Assembly (NCBI RefSeq): GCF_001281175.1
Contig: NZ_KQ440395.1
Location: 527,008 to 563,176, forward strand
Length of the DNA stretch: 36,169 nucleotides
DNA from: Apilactobacillus apinorum
GTDB lineage: Bacteria; Bacillota; Bacilli; Lactobacillales; Lactobacillaceae
Direction: 5' to 3'
Below the pieces are notes generated by a model. It worked only from the letters and a program-made list of their open reading frames with translations, did no database searches and had not been told where the DNA came from. Within the stretch, counting starts at the first letter, position 1, and each line of letters opens with the position of its first letter. Shown here in pieces: positions 13,998-24,592 of the stretch. The translations under genes were made by a program, and so were the position numbers.

Positions 13998-15816
13998 TCA
14001 CAGTCGTGGTAAAAAAGAAAAACCAGATAAATTCTGGTCAGCAACTTGGCGTTTAGTTAAATATGTTAAGCCATGGATGTTAGGAATTATTATTACTCTA
14101 ATCATGTCTGTCGCTGCGGTTATTCTCCAAATCGTTACTCCTAAGGTTTTAGGGGAAGCGACAACTGAAATTTATAAAGGTGTTACTAAAGCCTTTGTAA
14201 TGAAGAAGATGGGACTACATGTCTCAACATTACCAATTGATTTTACTGCAGTTGGCCATATCTTAATTATTGTTGCTGCTTTATATATTGTGGCAGCCTT
14301 ATTCAATGTTGGACAACAATTTATTATGACTTACATTTCACAAAAAGTTGTTTACCAATTAAGAAAAGATTTAAAAGCAAAGCTACAAAGACTACCAATT
14401 TCATATTACGATACTCATTCAAATGGGGACATTATGTCTAGAATGATTAACGATATGGATAACATCTCTACAATGCTTCAAACCAACTTAACCCAATTTA
14501 TTACTAGTGTGCTATTGTTCTTTGGGGTTTTATATATGATGTTAACAATTAGTTTCTCACTAACTTTAGTCGCTCTATGTACATTGCCATTAATTGGAAT
14601 TATTGTAGGTGTGATCGCACCAAAGTCACAAAAGTTCTTTAGTAAGCAACAAAGTCATTTAGGTGAAGTTAACAGTCAAGTTGAAGAAAACTTTGCTGGA
14701 CACACAATCATTAAGACTTTTAATCGTGAAGAAGAAGCAATTAAAAAGTTCGAAGAACAAAACGATAAATACTACAGTTTTGCATGGAAGGCTCAATTTG
14801 TTTCAAGTTTTATGTTCCCATTAATGAACTTCGTTAAAAACTTGAACTATGTTTTTGTAGCCGTTTTTGGTGGAATTAAAGTTGCCGCTGGAACTGTTAC
14901 ATTAGGTAACGTTCAAGCGTTTTTACAATACGTCAACATGTTTAACCAACCAATTACCAACCTTGCTAACTTAACTAATACCATTCAATCAACTATTGCT
15001 TCCGCAGAAAGAATTTTCAAAATTCTAGATGAACCAGAAATGGTTGATGAAAAAGTCGATATTGCACCAATCGAAACTACTGACAAGATTAAGTTTGAAA
15101 ATGTTAACTTTAGATACTTACCAGATAATCCGTTAATTAAGGACTTTAGTTTGGATGTTGAAAAGGGAACTACAGTAGCGATTGTTGGACCTACAGGTGC
15201 AGGTAAAACTACTATTATTAACTTGTTAGAAAGATTCTATGATATTGATTCAGGATCAATTAAATTAGATGGTGTGGATACCCGTCAAATGAGCAGAAGT
15301 GATTTGCGTTCTCACATCGCAATGGTGCTACAAGATAGTTGGCTATTTACTGGAACTATTTTTGACAACATTAAGTATGGAAATGCAGATGCTACTGATG
15401 AAGACGTTTACCGTGCCGCTAAAGAAGCACAAGCAGATGAATTTATCGAAAAGCTACCTGATGGATATAATACTGTTCTAAATGAATCAGCATCTAACGT
15501 ATCTCAAGGACAACGTCAATTGATTACAATTGCTCGTGCCTTCTTAGCTAACCCAGATATTTTAATTTTGGATGAAGCAACTAGTTCAGTTGATACTAGA
15601 ACTGAATCACTAATTCAAGAAGCAATGGATAATCTAATTAAGGGTAGAACTAGTTTTGTGGTTGCCCACAGATTATCAACAGTTCAAAATGCCGAAAAGA
15701 TTATTGTTATGAATCATGGACAAATTAGAGAAACCGGAAATCACCAATCATTGATGGCTGAAAATGGTTTCTATGCTGATTTATATAACTCTCAATTTAT
15801 TGGTAACAACCTATAA
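13990..15816 (+). CDS. Heterodimeric ABC exporter, subunit with intact catalytic site
   Basis: 608 residues from ATG 13990. The in-frame ATG at 13981 directly abuts the AAGGAG ribosome binding site, so it cannot be used well. The membrane domain has the long loop after helix 1 typical of this partner. The nucleotide-binding domain has Walker A GPTGAGKT (400-407), Walker B ILILDE with the catalytic Glu (529), and switch His560 (VAHRLST). The signature is altered to SQGQ (505-508). Together with the upstream subunit this gives one consensus site (this Walker A/B with the partner's SGGQ) and one degenerate site, the usual asymmetry of heterodimeric drug exporters. The next gene starts 18 bases later and may be in the same operon. 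Confidence 0.92.
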   Translation: MHNHSRGKKEKPDKFWSATWRLVKYVKPWMLGIIITLIMSVAAVILQIVTPKVLGEATTEIYKGVTKAFVMKKMGLHVSTLPIDFTAVGHILIIVAALYIVAALFNVGQQFIMTYISQKVVYQLRKDLKAKLQRLPISYYDTHSNGDIMSRMINDMDNISTMLQTNLTQFITSVLLFFGVLYMMLTISFSLTLVALCTLPLIGIIVGVIAPKSQKFFSKQQSHLGEVNSQVEENFAGHTIIKTFNREEEAIKKFEEQNDKYYSFAWKAQFVSSFMFPLMNFVKNLNYVFVAVFGGIKVAAGTVTLGNVQAFLQYVNMFNQPITNLANLTNTIQSTIASAERIFKILDEPEMVDEKVDIAPIETTDKIKFENVNFRYLPDNPLIKDFSLDVEKGTTVAIVGPTGAGKTTIINLLERFYDIDSGSIKLDGVDTRQMSRSDLRSHIAMVLQDSWLFTGTIFDNIKYGNADATDEDVYRAAKEAQADEFIEKLPDGYNTVLNESASNVSQGQRQLITIARAFLANPDILILDEATSSVDTRTESLIQEAMDNLIKGRTSFVVAHRLSTVQNAEKIIVMNHGQIRETGNHQSLMAENGFYADLYNSQFIGNNL

Positions 15817-15833
15817 GATAGAAGGGTACTAAC

Positions 15834-16844
15834 ATGCAATATTCTGAGACTGTCCAATCTATTGAACAATTAGTGAAAGACCAAGTTGTTCCAGGGGTTA
15901 ACTATGCTTTTATAGATGAAGATGGGATTCAACGATACTTGATTGGTGATCGTCAATTATTACCAGTTAAGCAGCCTTTAGATGATGGTCATTTAATATA
16001 TGATATGGCCTCATTAACTAAAGTTGTTGGAACTACAATGGTAATTCTAAAATTGGTTGAACTGGGTAAATTGAGTTTAGATGATTCAATCACAAAGTAT
16101 TTACCAAAATGGAAATTTAACGAAGTAACTATCAGAAATTTAATTTGTCATACATCTGGTATCGAAGGGTATATTTCTAATCGAGATAAGCTCAATCATG
16201 ATGAATTAATAGATGCATTGCTGGGACTTCATGTTGGACCAGGATTGAACAAAGAGATGCATTATGCAGATGTTAACTTCATTTTTCTAGGCTTAATTGC
16301 CAAAAAGGTTACAGGTGAATCGATTCATCAACTAATTACTGAATATGTATTAAAAGCATTGAAGATGAATAACAGTTCATTTCATCCTAATCCTGATAAC
16401 TGTGTGCCGACTGTATACGATGAACACAATGGGTTATTACAGGGAACTGTTCATGATCCTAAAGCGCAGGTTTTAGGCGATGACTGTGGTTCAGCTGGAT
16501 TATTTAGTAACATGGATGATTTGATTAAATTCGTTCAATCAATCTTAAATCTAAGTGAAAATCCGGTGCTTTCAGAAGAAACACTGGCTGGTTTTTGCGA
16601 AGACCAAACGGGTTATGATTTAGGTAGAACATACGGTTTTGAAAGATTAGATTATGAGGGGATGCACTATATTTGGCAATCCGGTTTTACAGGAACCTTT
16701 ATCGTGATAATTCCAGAAAAGAAAAGGGCAATGATTTTCTTATCTAATCGAGTTCATCCGGTTTCACCTAATGAAGAATATATTGAAAGAAGAGCACCTT
16801 TAATTGAAACTTATTTAAAAGCAAACAAAAAAGACGAATCGTAA
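15834..16844 (+). CDS. Beta-lactamase-family serine hydrolase (class C/PBP4*-like)
   Basis: 336 residues; ATG 15834 with GAAGGG upstream, 18 bases after the ABC gene. The SxxK motif is S60-L-T-K63 in DMASLTKV. The second motif is Y144-A-D in HYADVNF, where true class C enzymes have YxN. The third region is WQSGFTGT, in place of K-T/S-G. HTSGI at 106-110 is the block commonly found in this family. No signal peptide is seen, so it is probably cytoplasmic, pointing to an esterase- or peptidase-like role rather than drug hydrolysis. The substrate cannot be predicted. The stop codon lies in the loop of its terminator. Confidence 0.85.
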   Translation: MQYSETVQSIEQLVKDQVVPGVNYAFIDEDGIQRYLIGDRQLLPVKQPLDDGHLIYDMASLTKVVGTTMVILKLVELGKLSLDDSITKYLPKWKFNEVTIRNLICHTSGIEGYISNRDKLNHDELIDALLGLHVGPGLNKEMHYADVNFIFLGLIAKKVTGESIHQLITEYVLKALKMNNSSFHPNPDNCVPTVYDEHNGLLQGTVHDPKAQVLGDDCGSAGLFSNMDDLIKFVQSILNLSENPVLSEETLAGFCEDQTGYDLGRTYGFERLDYEGMHYIWQSGFTGTFIVIIPEKKRAMIFLSNRVHPVSPNEEYIERRAPLIETYLKANKKDES

Positions 16845-16859
16845 GATTCGTCTTTTTTT
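16827..16859. terminator. Bidirectional terminator between the serine hydrolase and gatD
   Basis: AAGACGAATC and GATTCGTCTT form a 10-bp stem around GTAA, which contains the stop codon of the hydrolase, with A and T runs on the two sides. Confidence 0.95.
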
Positions 16860-17568
16860 AATATGATTCTGAAACATCAATTTGTTCTTGTTCAGAGAAG
16901 TCATCATTTGGATATCTACGTTTTAATGCCTTGATTAAAATGTGTTTAGCGATGATGTTATTTCTGGCAAGGATAGGACCATGGAAGTAAGTGCAGTATA
17001 CGTTCTTAAAGATCGCACCTTCGGCGTTATCAGCACCATTGTTACCATAACCTTGTTCGACGTCACCTAAAGGACGTTCGCCATTACCAGTGTAGGTAAC
17101 ACCTTGATGGTTTTCGAAACCGTGATAAACTTCACCAGTTTCTTTGTTTTTAATTTTAATATCACCGATGAAACGGTTATCGTGTTGTTGTTCTGTGTAG
17201 TGGTCTAATACACCAATTCCTGGAATTTTATTTCCTTCGGCATCGATGTAGTATTTACCTAATAATTGGTAACCACCACAAATGGCAAGTAAGCAACCAT
17301 CAGAATCGATGAATTTTTTAATTTCATCCTTCTTAGTTTGGAAGTCTTTTGAAACAATACTTTGTTCGAAATCTTGACCTCCACCAAAAACAGCGATGTC
17401 ATAGTCATCAGATTTAAAATCTTCGTCTAGACTAACAACTTGTGATTCAACGTTAATGCCCATTTTTTTACCGTAATATTTTAATACTAAGATATTTCCT
17501 AAATCACCGTAAGTATTCATTAAATCACCATATAAATGGGCGATGTGTAATGTATATTCTTTGGTCAT
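16858..17568 (-). CDS. gatD: Lipid II isoglutaminyl synthase, glutaminase subunit
   Basis: 236-residue class I glutamine amidotransferase. It releases ammonia from glutamine for MurT, which amidates the D-Glu of lipid II. The nucleophile is C97 in AICGGYQLLG and the catalytic His is H196 in YFHGPILARN. The N-terminal HLYGDLMNTYGDLGN is typical of GatD/CobB-CobQ-like amidotransferases. Its ATG at 17568 shares one base with the TAA of murT (TAATG), so the two are translationally coupled. Cobyric-acid-type amidotransferases look similar, but the pairing with MurT decides the call. Confidence 0.93.
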   Translation of the reverse strand: MTKEYTLHIAHLYGDLMNTYGDLGNILVLKYYGKKMGINVESQVVSLDEDFKSDDYDIAVFGGGQDFEQSIVSKDFQTKKDEIKKFIDSDGCLLAICGGYQLLGKYYIDAEGNKIPGIGVLDHYTEQQHDNRFIGDIKIKNKETGEVYHGFENHQGVTYTGNGERPLGDVEQGYGNNGADNAEGAIFKNVYCTYFHGPILARNNIIAKHILIKALKRRYPNDDFSEQEQIDVSESY

Positions 17569-18917
17569 TATTCCATACCTCCCTTAATGTAACCTTTTTC
17601 AGCAAAGTCTTTTCTTAATTGAAGCATTGCAGTATAAGTTGCTAAAATATAAACCTTTTTAGTTGGTAGTGAAGGGATTTCTTCAACTACTTTTTCTAAA
17701 TCTGGTTGAACTTCATGAATGTTTTCATCGACTCCAGCAACTTTAAATCTAAAGGTGATATCTTTGTATCTTTCACCACCAGTGATGAATTTTTTAATTG
17801 GCATTTGAGTGAAACGTTCAAATTCACCGTCCCAAATCCAACTAGTATCAATTCCATCAGCGTAGTTGGCGTTTAACAAGCAGATTAATGAAAAATCATC
17901 TTGTTCCTTAGAGATAGTATCAATCACTTGGTTCAAACCAACGGGATTTTTAACCAATACAAGGGTAGTTTCCTTACCATCGATATCGATTAATTCTTGT
18001 CTACCAAAGACACGTTCGTTCGCAGTAAATGCTTGGGCGATGTCTTTTGGATCAACATCTAAGAATCTTCCAACAGAGTATGCAGCAAGTGCATTGTAGA
18101 TGTTGTAAACACCACCAATACCAATAGTTAGGTTTTGACCATCGACAGTGAAGTCTGATGAGTTGGGTGTTAAGTTATCTAGTTTAGTTAATTCATGTGA
18201 TAACTCAGGGCGCTTGAATCCACAATGTTCACAGAAGTAGTTACCTAAGTTGGCATAACTAATGTAGTGATAGTGCAAAATGTTTTGACAAACTGGACAT
18301 AAAACACCATCAGTATTTGGTTCAGCTTTGAAGTTATCGTCATCTTCATGATTTTTAAATCCGTAAAAAATCTTTGGATTTGGTAAATCAACTGAATTAA
18401 AGATAGGAGCATCACCATTTGCAATGATAGTTGCGTTAGGAGCTAACTTTACACCATCGATAATCTTTTTGTAAGTAGTGTAAATTTCACCATAACGATC
18501 CATTTGATCACGGAAAATATTGGTGAATACAAAAGCAATCGGTTGGATATGTTTTGTAAGCTTAATAACGTTTGCTTCATCGACTTCTAGCACTGCTAGT
18601 GGTCGGTTGCTCTTAGGATTTTTAGCTTTTAAGAATGTAGTAACCAATCCTTGTTCCATGTTAGAACCAGAAGGATTAGTAACCACGTTTTGGTATTTTT
18701 GTTTTAGGACTTGAACAGTTAGTGCTGTGGTAAGGGTTTTACCGTTAGTACCAGTTACAACAATAATGTCGTAGTTTTGACCTAAATGTTTTAAGATTGC
18801 AGGATCAATTGCAGTGGTAATTTTACCAGGAAGTGAACTTCCACCATTCATAAATGTGTGTAAGAACCAGTATGATGATTTACCTGCAAAAGTCGCAAAT
18901 TCGCTTCTTATAGACAT
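17568..18917 (-). CDS. murT: Lipid II isoglutaminyl synthase, Mur-ligase-like subunit
   Basis: 449 residues. The Mur-ligase P-loop GTNGKT is at 56-61. A four-Cys zinc ribbon typical of MurT is inserted at C207-x2-C210 and C229-x2-C232. The C-terminal DUF1727-type domain follows from about 310 on. With GatD it amidates the alpha-carboxyl of D-Glu in lipid II at the membrane surface, giving D-isoglutamine, which is needed for efficient cross-linking in many Gram-positives. ATG 18917 with AAGGAG upstream. The promoter is presumably in the divergent gap to tdk; a TATAAT is present on the minus strand near 18970, but with a weak -35. Confidence 0.94.
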   Translation of the reverse strand: MSIRSEFATFAGKSSYWFLHTFMNGGSSLPGKITTAIDPAILKHLGQNYDIIVVTGTNGKTLTTALTVQVLKQKYQNVVTNPSGSNMEQGLVTTFLKAKNPKSNRPLAVLEVDEANVIKLTKHIQPIAFVFTNIFRDQMDRYGEIYTTYKKIIDGVKLAPNATIIANGDAPIFNSVDLPNPKIFYGFKNHEDDDNFKAEPNTDGVLCPVCQNILHYHYISYANLGNYFCEHCGFKRPELSHELTKLDNLTPNSSDFTVDGQNLTIGIGGVYNIYNALAAYSVGRFLDVDPKDIAQAFTANERVFGRQELIDIDGKETTLVLVKNPVGLNQVIDTISKEQDDFSLICLLNANYADGIDTSWIWDGEFERFTQMPIKKFITGGERYKDITFRFKVAGVDENIHEVQPDLEKVVEEIPSLPTKKVYILATYTAMLQLRKDFAEKGYIKGGME

Positions 18918-19046
18918 ACTTGTACTCCTTAATTAATTAATACACAAAATTTTATCATACTTTACTATTATAGAACGAATAATTGAATTATTTTAGTAAA
19001 ATCATTCAAATTAGTCGCAACTATCGAAATTAATTGATAAATCGGC

Positions 19047-19052
19047 TATAAT
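19047..19052 (+). promoter_or_regulatory. Candidate -10 box for the tdk-prfA-... operon
   Basis: A perfect TATAAT, 35 bases before ATG 19088; no strong -35. Its position makes the in-frame ATG at 19058 lie about at the transcription start, which argues against that start codon. Confidence 0.5.
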
Positions 19053-19087
19053 AATAAATGAGAAAAATAGAGAAAGCGAGTTTTATC

Positions 19088-19672
19088 ATGGCACAGCTAT
19101 ATTATCGTTACGGGGCAATGAACAGTGGTAAGTCAATCGAAATTATTAAGGTTGCGCATAATTACGAGGAACAAGGTAAATCAGTTATCCTTATGACTAG
19201 TGCGCTAGATACTAGAGAGGAACGCGGAACTGTTGCTTCTAGAGTCGGCCTAAGTAGAAATGCACATGTTATCGAAGCAGATTCTAACTGTTTTGACATG
19301 GTTAAATCAATTGACCCAGATGCTAGTTGTATCTTAATTGATGAAGCTCAATTTTTAAGTAAGCAACATGTCTTACAATTAGCTAAAATTGTGGATGAAT
19401 TATCAATTCCTGTAATTGCCTTTGGTTTAAAGAACGATTTCCAAAACAATTTATTCGAAGGATCACAAGCATTATTGTTGTATGCTGATAAAATCGAAGA
19501 AATGAAGACAATTTGTTGGTTCTGTGGCCGTAAAGCGATTATGAACTTACGTTTTCATGATAGTAAGCCAGTATACGAGGGAGAACAAATTCAAGTTGGA
19601 GGAAACGAATCATACTATCCAGTATGTAGAAAGCATTACTTCAATCCACCAATGGAACAAATGGGAAAGTGA
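19088..19672 (+). CDS. tdk: Thymidine kinase (type II)
   Basis: 194 residues from ATG 19088 ([16 protein letters not shown], the usual family start); the in-frame ATG at 19058 adds ten residues and has no leader. It phosphorylates thymidine with ATP in pyrimidine salvage. The P-loop is GAMNSGKS (9-16) and the DEAQF block (85-89) contains the catalytic Glu86. The zinc site is C143, C146, C180 and probably H183. First gene of a run in the order tdk-prfA-prmC-sua5-glyA-upp, as in other Bacillales/Lactobacillales; prfA begins 11 bases after its stop. Confidence 0.95.
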   Translation: MAQLYYRYGAMNSGKSIEIIKVAHNYEEQGKSVILMTSALDTREERGTVASRVGLSRNAHVIEADSNCFDMVKSIDPDASCILIDEAQFLSKQHVLQLAKIVDELSIPVIAFGLKNDFQNNLFEGSQALLLYADKIEEMKTICWFCGRKAIMNLRFHDSKPVYEGEQIQVGGNESYYPVCRKHYFNPPMEQMGK

Positions 19673-19683
19673 GGAATTATTAG

Positions 19684-20766
19684 ATGGATGAAATATTTGA
19701 AAAGCTACAATCTGTAGTTGATCGTTATGACGAACTAAATGAATTAATTAGTGACCCAGAAGTTATTGCTGACACTAAGCGATTCATGGAATTGTCAAAA
19801 GAAGAAGGTAGCTTACGTGAAGTTGTTGCTACCTATAATAAATATAAAGATGTTGTCTCTCAATTAGAAGACGATAAAGCGATGCTAGCTGAAAAGTTAG
19901 ATGATGACATGAATGAAATGGTTAAAGCTGAAATTAGCGAACTAGAACCACAAAAGGGTGAACTAGAAGAAAAAATTAAGATTATGCTTCTACCTAAAGA
20001 CCCTAACGATGACAAAAACATCATCATGGAAATTCATGGTGCTGCTGGTGGGGATGAAGGTAGTCTATTTGCTGCTGACCTTTACAACATGTACATCCGT
20101 TACGCTGAAAGCCAAGGCTGGAAAACTTCAATTATCGATGAAAGTGATACTGAAGTTGGTGGATTTAAAGAAATCGCCATCATGATTCAAGGGGATAACG
20201 TTTACTCAAAACTTAAATTTGAAAACGGTGCTCACCGTGTGCAAAGAGTTCCTTCAACTGAATCAGCTGGTAGAATCCATACTTCAACTGCGACTGTTGG
20301 GGTTATGCCTGAAGCAGAAGATGTTGACTTAGAAATCGATCCAAAAGATATTAAGACGGATGTTTACCGTGCTTCTGGTGCTGGTGGACAACACGTTAAC
20401 AAAACTTCATCAGCCGTTAGAATGACTCATTTACCTACTGGAATTGTGGTTGCGATGCAAGATGAACGTTCACAACAACAAAACCGTGCTAAGGCAATGC
20501 AAGTTTTGAAGTCACGTGTTTATGATTACTACCAACAACAAGAAGTAGATAAATACGATGCTGAAAGAAAATCAGCAGTTGGTAGTGGTGATCGTTCAGA
20601 AAGAATTAGAACCTACAACTATCCACAAAACCGTGTTACCGATCATAGAATTGGTTTAACTCTTAACAAGTTGGATAAAGTTATGACTGGTGACTTAGAA
20701 GATATCATTGATGCTTTAATCTTATCTGATCAAACTGCTAAGTTGGAGCAATTAAAGAATGACTAA
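19684..20766 (+). CDS. prfA: Peptide chain release factor 1
   Basis: 360 residues, full length. It recognises UAA and UAG at the ribosomal A site and triggers peptide release. The stop-codon tripeptide PxT is P190-S-T192 in [10 protein letters not shown], marking RF1 rather than RF2. The GGQ catalytic motif is at 234-236 ([15 protein letters not shown]), and its Gln is the substrate of PrmC, encoded next. ATG 19684 with GTGAGGA upstream. It overlaps prmC by 8 bases. Confidence 0.97.
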   Translation: MDEIFEKLQSVVDRYDELNELISDPEVIADTKRFMELSKEEGSLREVVATYNKYKDVVSQLEDDKAMLAEKLDDDMNEMVKAEISELEPQKGELEEKIKIMLLPKDPNDDKNIIMEIHGAAGGDEGSLFAADLYNMYIRYAESQGWKTSIIDESDTEVGGFKEIAIMIQGDNVYSKLKFENGAHRVQRVPSTESAGRIHTSTATVGVMPEAEDVDLEIDPKDIKTDVYRASGAGGQHVNKTSSAVRMTHLPTGIVVAMQDERSQQQNRAKAMQVLKSRVYDYYQQQEVDKYDAERKSAVGSGDRSERIRTYNYPQNRVTDHRIGLTLNKLDKVMTGDLEDIIDALILSDQTAKLEQLKND

Positions 20767-21601
20767 TATGACTTACTTTGAAGCCCAGAAAAGGGCTTCT
20801 TTTCTTATCAAGGAAAAAGATTTAGACGAAGAAGTCGCCAGATTGTTCTTAATGGAAATGTTTGGATTTGATAATACACATTTGTTATTACATTATCGTG
20901 ATGAAATGAGTTCACAAGACGCTGATAGATATTTTGAATGGGTTAATCAGTATCTAGATGGTAACCCAGCTCAATATATTATTGGATCAACTGAGTTTTA
21001 TGGTAATCGTTTTAAAGTTGATTCCAGAGTATTAATCCCACGTCCCGAAACTGAAGAGCTTGTTGAGTGGGTATTGAATGACTTTCAAGAAAGTCCAAAT
21101 TTGAAAGTATTAGATTTAGGAACCGGAAGTGGTGCCATCGCCATTTCTTTGAGTAAGGAACATCCAGATTGGGATATCACTGCCTCCGATATTTCAAAAG
21201 ATGCCTTAGAAGTTGCTAAGTATAATAATGAAGAAAATGGAACCAAAGTAGCGTTTTTGGCGAGTGATTTGTTCGATTCTATTCACGAATGTTTTAATGT
21301 AATAATAAGCAATCCTCCTTATATTTCCGAAGATGAAATTGACTATATGGATGATAGTGTATTAAAATACGAACCAAAGCAAGCTTTATTTGCAAAAAAT
21401 AATGGCTTATTTATGTATCAATCTATCGCAAATTATATTAAAATGAAGAAGGATACTACTCACGGAACTTTATATCTGGAAATCGGATTTAAACAAACTG
21501 AGGCAGTTACCAGGATTTTCACAGAATCATTACCTGATTGCCAAGTAACTAGCAGATGTGACTTCTTCGGTAATCCGCGAATGATACGAGTTAAATATTA
21601 A
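20759..21601 (+). CDS. prmC: Peptide chain release factor N5-glutamine methyltransferase
   Basis: 280 residues. It methylates the Gln of the GGQ motif in release factors with S-adenosylmethionine. The SAM-binding motif is [15 protein letters not shown] and the NPPY substrate-binding motif is in [11 protein letters not shown] chose ATG 20759, which has GGAG ten bases upstream inside prfA; the second ATG at 20768 is too far from it. The overlap with prfA suggests translational coupling of enzyme and substrate. Confidence 0.95.
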   Translation: MTNMTYFEAQKRASFLIKEKDLDEEVARLFLMEMFGFDNTHLLLHYRDEMSSQDADRYFEWVNQYLDGNPAQYIIGSTEFYGNRFKVDSRVLIPRPETEELVEWVLNDFQESPNLKVLDLGTGSGAIAISLSKEHPDWDITASDISKDALEVAKYNNEENGTKVAFLASDLFDSIHECFNVIISNPPYISEDEIDYMDDSVLKYEPKQALFAKNNGLFMYQSIANYIKMKKDTTHGTLYLEIGFKQTEAVTRIFTESLPDCQVTSRCDFFGNPRMIRVKY

Positions 21602-21618
21602 GGAGGGAAGTAATTTAT

Positions 21619-22638
21619 ATGGATACACACATTTACACTGCAGACGATTTGAATGCAGCGGCAAAAGATATAGTGGAAGGAAAGCTAGTTTCCTTTCCAA
21701 CCGAAACTGTATACGGATTAGGGGCTGATGCAACTAATGAAGATGCGGTTAAGAAAGTATATGCTGCAAAGGGTAGACCAAGTGATAATCCACTGATTGT
21801 TCATGTTGATAGTGAAGAAATGGTAGAAGAATATGCAATGCCATTATCTGATGAAGCTAAAAGTTTGATCAAAACTTTTTGGCCAGGACCATTAACAATT
21901 ATCTTTAATTTAAAAGATAACGTTTTATCTAAAACGGTAACTGGTGGATTAGACACAGCAGCATTTAGAAATCCTAATAATGATTTAACATTATCATTGA
22001 TTAAAAAAGCAGGGGTACCAATTGTGGGACCATCAGCGAATACATCTGGAAAACCAAGCCCAACCATTGCGATGCATGTTTACCATGATTTAAAAGGCAA
22101 AATTGCTGGAATCTTGGATGATGGTGAATGTCAATTTGGAGTAGAATCAACAGTTTTAGATATGTCAACTGACCAACCTGCTATTTTAAGACCTGGAGCT
22201 ATTTCAGCTGAACAAATTCAAGAAGTAATTCACAAACCAGTTTTAGATGAAAGAGTTCATGTTGCTGATGCTCAGGTTCCAAAATCGCCTGGAATGAAAT
22301 ATAAGCACTACGCACCATCTGCGCAAGTTTATATTGTTGATAGTCCTAAAGATTTTGAAGAAGCTGTAAAGTGGGCTGCTGAACAAGATGATAAAGTTGG
22401 TGTCATGGCAACAGATGCTGTTTTAAACAATTTACACTTTAGTAATAATGTTGAATCATTCTCGTTAGGTTCAGATGTTTTATCAGCCAGTCATTCATTA
22501 TTTGCTGGTCTAAGACATTTTGATAATGAATCCGATGTTAAATCGATTTTAGCGCAAGGTTTTTCAAATGATGGCATAGGTGAAGCCTACATGAATCGTT
22601 TGAACAAATCAGCAGGACAAAAGCATTTTAATAAATAG
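21619..22638 (+). CDS. L-threonylcarbamoyladenylate synthase, Sua5 type
   Basis: 339 residues: an N-terminal YrdC/TsaC domain (about 1-200) and a C-terminal Sua5 domain (about 220-335). It makes threonylcarbamoyl-AMP from threonine, bicarbonate and ATP, the first step to the t6A modification of ANN-decoding tRNAs. Motifs include SFPTETVYGLG (25-35), KGRPSDNPL (51-59) and the linker SPGMKYKHYAP (about 264-274) that closes over the active site in Sua5 proteins. ATG 21619 follows AGGAGGG. It sits between prmC and glyA in the conserved order (ywlC position of Bacillus). Confidence 0.94.
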   Translation: MDTHIYTADDLNAAAKDIVEGKLVSFPTETVYGLGADATNEDAVKKVYAAKGRPSDNPLIVHVDSEEMVEEYAMPLSDEAKSLIKTFWPGPLTIIFNLKDNVLSKTVTGGLDTAAFRNPNNDLTLSLIKKAGVPIVGPSANTSGKPSPTIAMHVYHDLKGKIAGILDDGECQFGVESTVLDMSTDQPAILRPGAISAEQIQEVIHKPVLDERVHVADAQVPKSPGMKYKHYAPSAQVYIVDSPKDFEEAVKWAAEQDDKVGVMATDAVLNNLHFSNNVESFSLGSDVLSASHSLFAGLRHFDNESDVKSILAQGFSNDGIGEAYMNRLNKSAGQKHFNK

Positions 22639-22668
22639 TTACGTAAATATTGAGGGGGCACTTCTATC

Positions 22669-23910
22669 ATGAAATACGATTACCAAACTGAAGACAAAGA
22701 ATTATGGGATGTAATTAAAAATGAACAAGCTCGTCAAGAAAACACAATTGAACTAATTGCTTCTGAAAACATTGCGTCAAACGCTGTGATGGCAGCGCAA
22801 GGTTCTGTATTAACTAACAAATATGCAGAAGGATATCCAGGTAAAAGATACTACGGTGGATGTGAATTCGTAGATAAGTCTGAAACATTAGCCATTGAAC
22901 GTGCTAAAAAACTTTTTGGTGCAGAATATGTTAATGTTCAACCACATTCAGGTTCACAAGCTAATCAAGCCGTTTACTCAGCGTTTTTAAAACCTGGCGA
23001 TAAAATATTAGGAATGGATTTAAACGCCGGTGGTCATTTAACACATGGTGCAAAAGTTAACTTTTCTGGTAAGATTTATCAATCATTCTCATATGGTTTA
23101 GATCCAAAAACAGAACGTTTAAACTATGAACAAATCCTGGAAATTGCTAAGGAAGTGCAACCACAAATCATCGTTGCTGGAGCTTCAGCTTACAGTAGAT
23201 TTATTGATTGGAATAAATTTAGAGAAATTGCGGATGAAGTAGGAGCATACTTAATGGTAGATATGGCACATATCGCCGGACTAGTTGCTACTGGTTTACA
23301 TCCTAGTCCAATCGGAATCGCCGATGTCGTAACTACAACCACTCATAAGACTTTAAGAGGTCCACGTGGTGGAATGATTTTGTCACAAGAAAAATTTGCT
23401 AAGAAGATTAATTCAGCAATGTTCCCTGGATCACAAGGTGGTCCATTAGAACATGTTATTGCAGGTAAGGCTGCTTGTTTCTTTGAAGACTTACAACCAG
23501 CATTCAAAGAATATTGCCAACAAGTTGTTAAAAATGCCGCAGCAATGGCTGACGAATTTAATAATAGTGATACTATTAAGGTCGTTTCTGATGGAACTGA
23601 TAATCACTTGATGGTACTAGATTTAACTAATACCGAATTGAATGGTAAAGAAACTCAAATTCTGTTAGACTCACTTAAGATAACAACCAACAAAGAAGCT
23701 ATTCCGGATGAAAAGCTTAGTCCATTTGTTACTAGTGGATTGAGATTGGGAACTCCAGCAATCACTTCTAGAGGCTTTGATGAAAATGATTCACGTAAGG
23801 TTGCAAAAATGATAACACGTGCAATCGAAAATCATAGTGATGAAAGCGTACTTTCAGAGATTAAAAAAGAGGTTGCTGAATTAACCCAAAAACATCCAAT
23901 TTTTGATTAA
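22669..23910 (+). CDS. glyA: Serine hydroxymethyltransferase
   Basis: 413 residues, full length. A PLP enzyme converting serine and tetrahydrofolate to glycine and 5,10-methylene-THF. The PLP lysine is K227 in [15 protein letters not shown]198 and H201 in VDMAHIAG contact the cofactor. [11 protein letters not shown] and [14 protein letters not shown] near the N terminus are family signatures. ATG 22669 follows GAGGGGG. It feeds one-carbon units to the thymidylate and purine pathways, next to the nucleotide-salvage genes tdk and upp. Confidence 0.97.
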   Translation: MKYDYQTEDKELWDVIKNEQARQENTIELIASENIASNAVMAAQGSVLTNKYAEGYPGKRYYGGCEFVDKSETLAIERAKKLFGAEYVNVQPHSGSQANQAVYSAFLKPGDKILGMDLNAGGHLTHGAKVNFSGKIYQSFSYGLDPKTERLNYEQILEIAKEVQPQIIVAGASAYSRFIDWNKFREIADEVGAYLMVDMAHIAGLVATGLHPSPIGIADVVTTTTHKTLRGPRGGMILSQEKFAKKINSAMFPGSQGGPLEHVIAGKAACFFEDLQPAFKEYCQQVVKNAAAMADEFNNSDTIKVVSDGTDNHLMVLDLTNTELNGKETQILLDSLKITTNKEAIPDEKLSPFVTSGLRLGTPAITSRGFDENDSRKVAKMITRAIENHSDESVLSEIKKEVAELTQKHPIFD

Positions 23911-23924
23911 AAAGGAGAAGCACC

Positions 23925-24557
23925 ATGGGAAAATTTCAAGTAATGAATCATCCATTGATTCAACACAAATTAACAATTATCAGAAATGAAAATTGTGGAA
24001 CTAGAGAATTTCGTGAAGTCGTTAATGAAATTGCTTCACTTTTAGCATTTGAAGTTTCTAGAGAAATGCCTTTAGAAGATGTAGATGTTAAAACACCTCA
24101 AGGAATTGCGCATGCAAAACAACTTTCAGGGAAGAAAGTCGCAGTTGTTCCTATTTTAAGAGCTGGAATTGGGATGGTTGATGGAATCCTAGACTTAATC
24201 CCTGCAGCCAAGGTGGGACACATCGGAATGTATCGTGATGAAGAAACTCTTCAACCTCATGAATACTTTGTGAAATTGCCTAGTGATATTGACAAGCGTC
24301 AAATTTTCGTAGTTGATCCAATGTTAGCTACTGGTGGTTCTGCCATCATGGCTATTGATGCATTGATTAAACGAGGTGTTGACGAAAGTAACATTAAATT
24401 TGTGTGCTTGGTAGCTGCTCCAGAAGGTGTCAAAGCTCTTCAAGAAGCCCATGGTGACGTCGATATCTATGCTGCTGCATTAGATGATAAATTAGAAAAT
24501 GGTTACATTACACCTGGTTTAGGTGATGCTGGTGACCGTTTATTTGGAACTAAATAA
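23925..24557 (+). CDS. upp: Uracil phosphoribosyltransferase
   Basis: 210 residues. It converts uracil and PRPP to UMP. The PRPP-binding loop is [12 protein letters not shown] (130-140); the C-terminal [18 protein letters not shown] is the usual uracil-binding end. AAAGGAG stands before ATG 23925, 14 bases after the glyA stop. It is the last gene of the tdk-upp run, closed by a terminator. Confidence 0.97.
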   Translation: MGKFQVMNHPLIQHKLTIIRNENCGTREFREVVNEIASLLAFEVSREMPLEDVDVKTPQGIAHAKQLSGKKVAVVPILRAGIGMVDGILDLIPAAKVGHIGMYRDEETLQPHEYFVKLPSDIDKRQIFVVDPMLATGGSAIMAIDALIKRGVDESNIKFVCLVAAPEGVKALQEAHGDVDIYAAALDDKLENGYITPGLGDAGDRLFGTK

Positions 24558-24560
24558 TAG

Positions 24561-24592
24561 AAAAAGTCATCATTATTTGATGACTTTTTTTA
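24561..24592 (+). terminator. Terminator after upp
   Basis: AAAAGTCATCA and TGATGACTTTT form a perfect stem around TTATT, then a T run. It separates the upp run from the ATP synthase operon. Confidence 0.95.
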
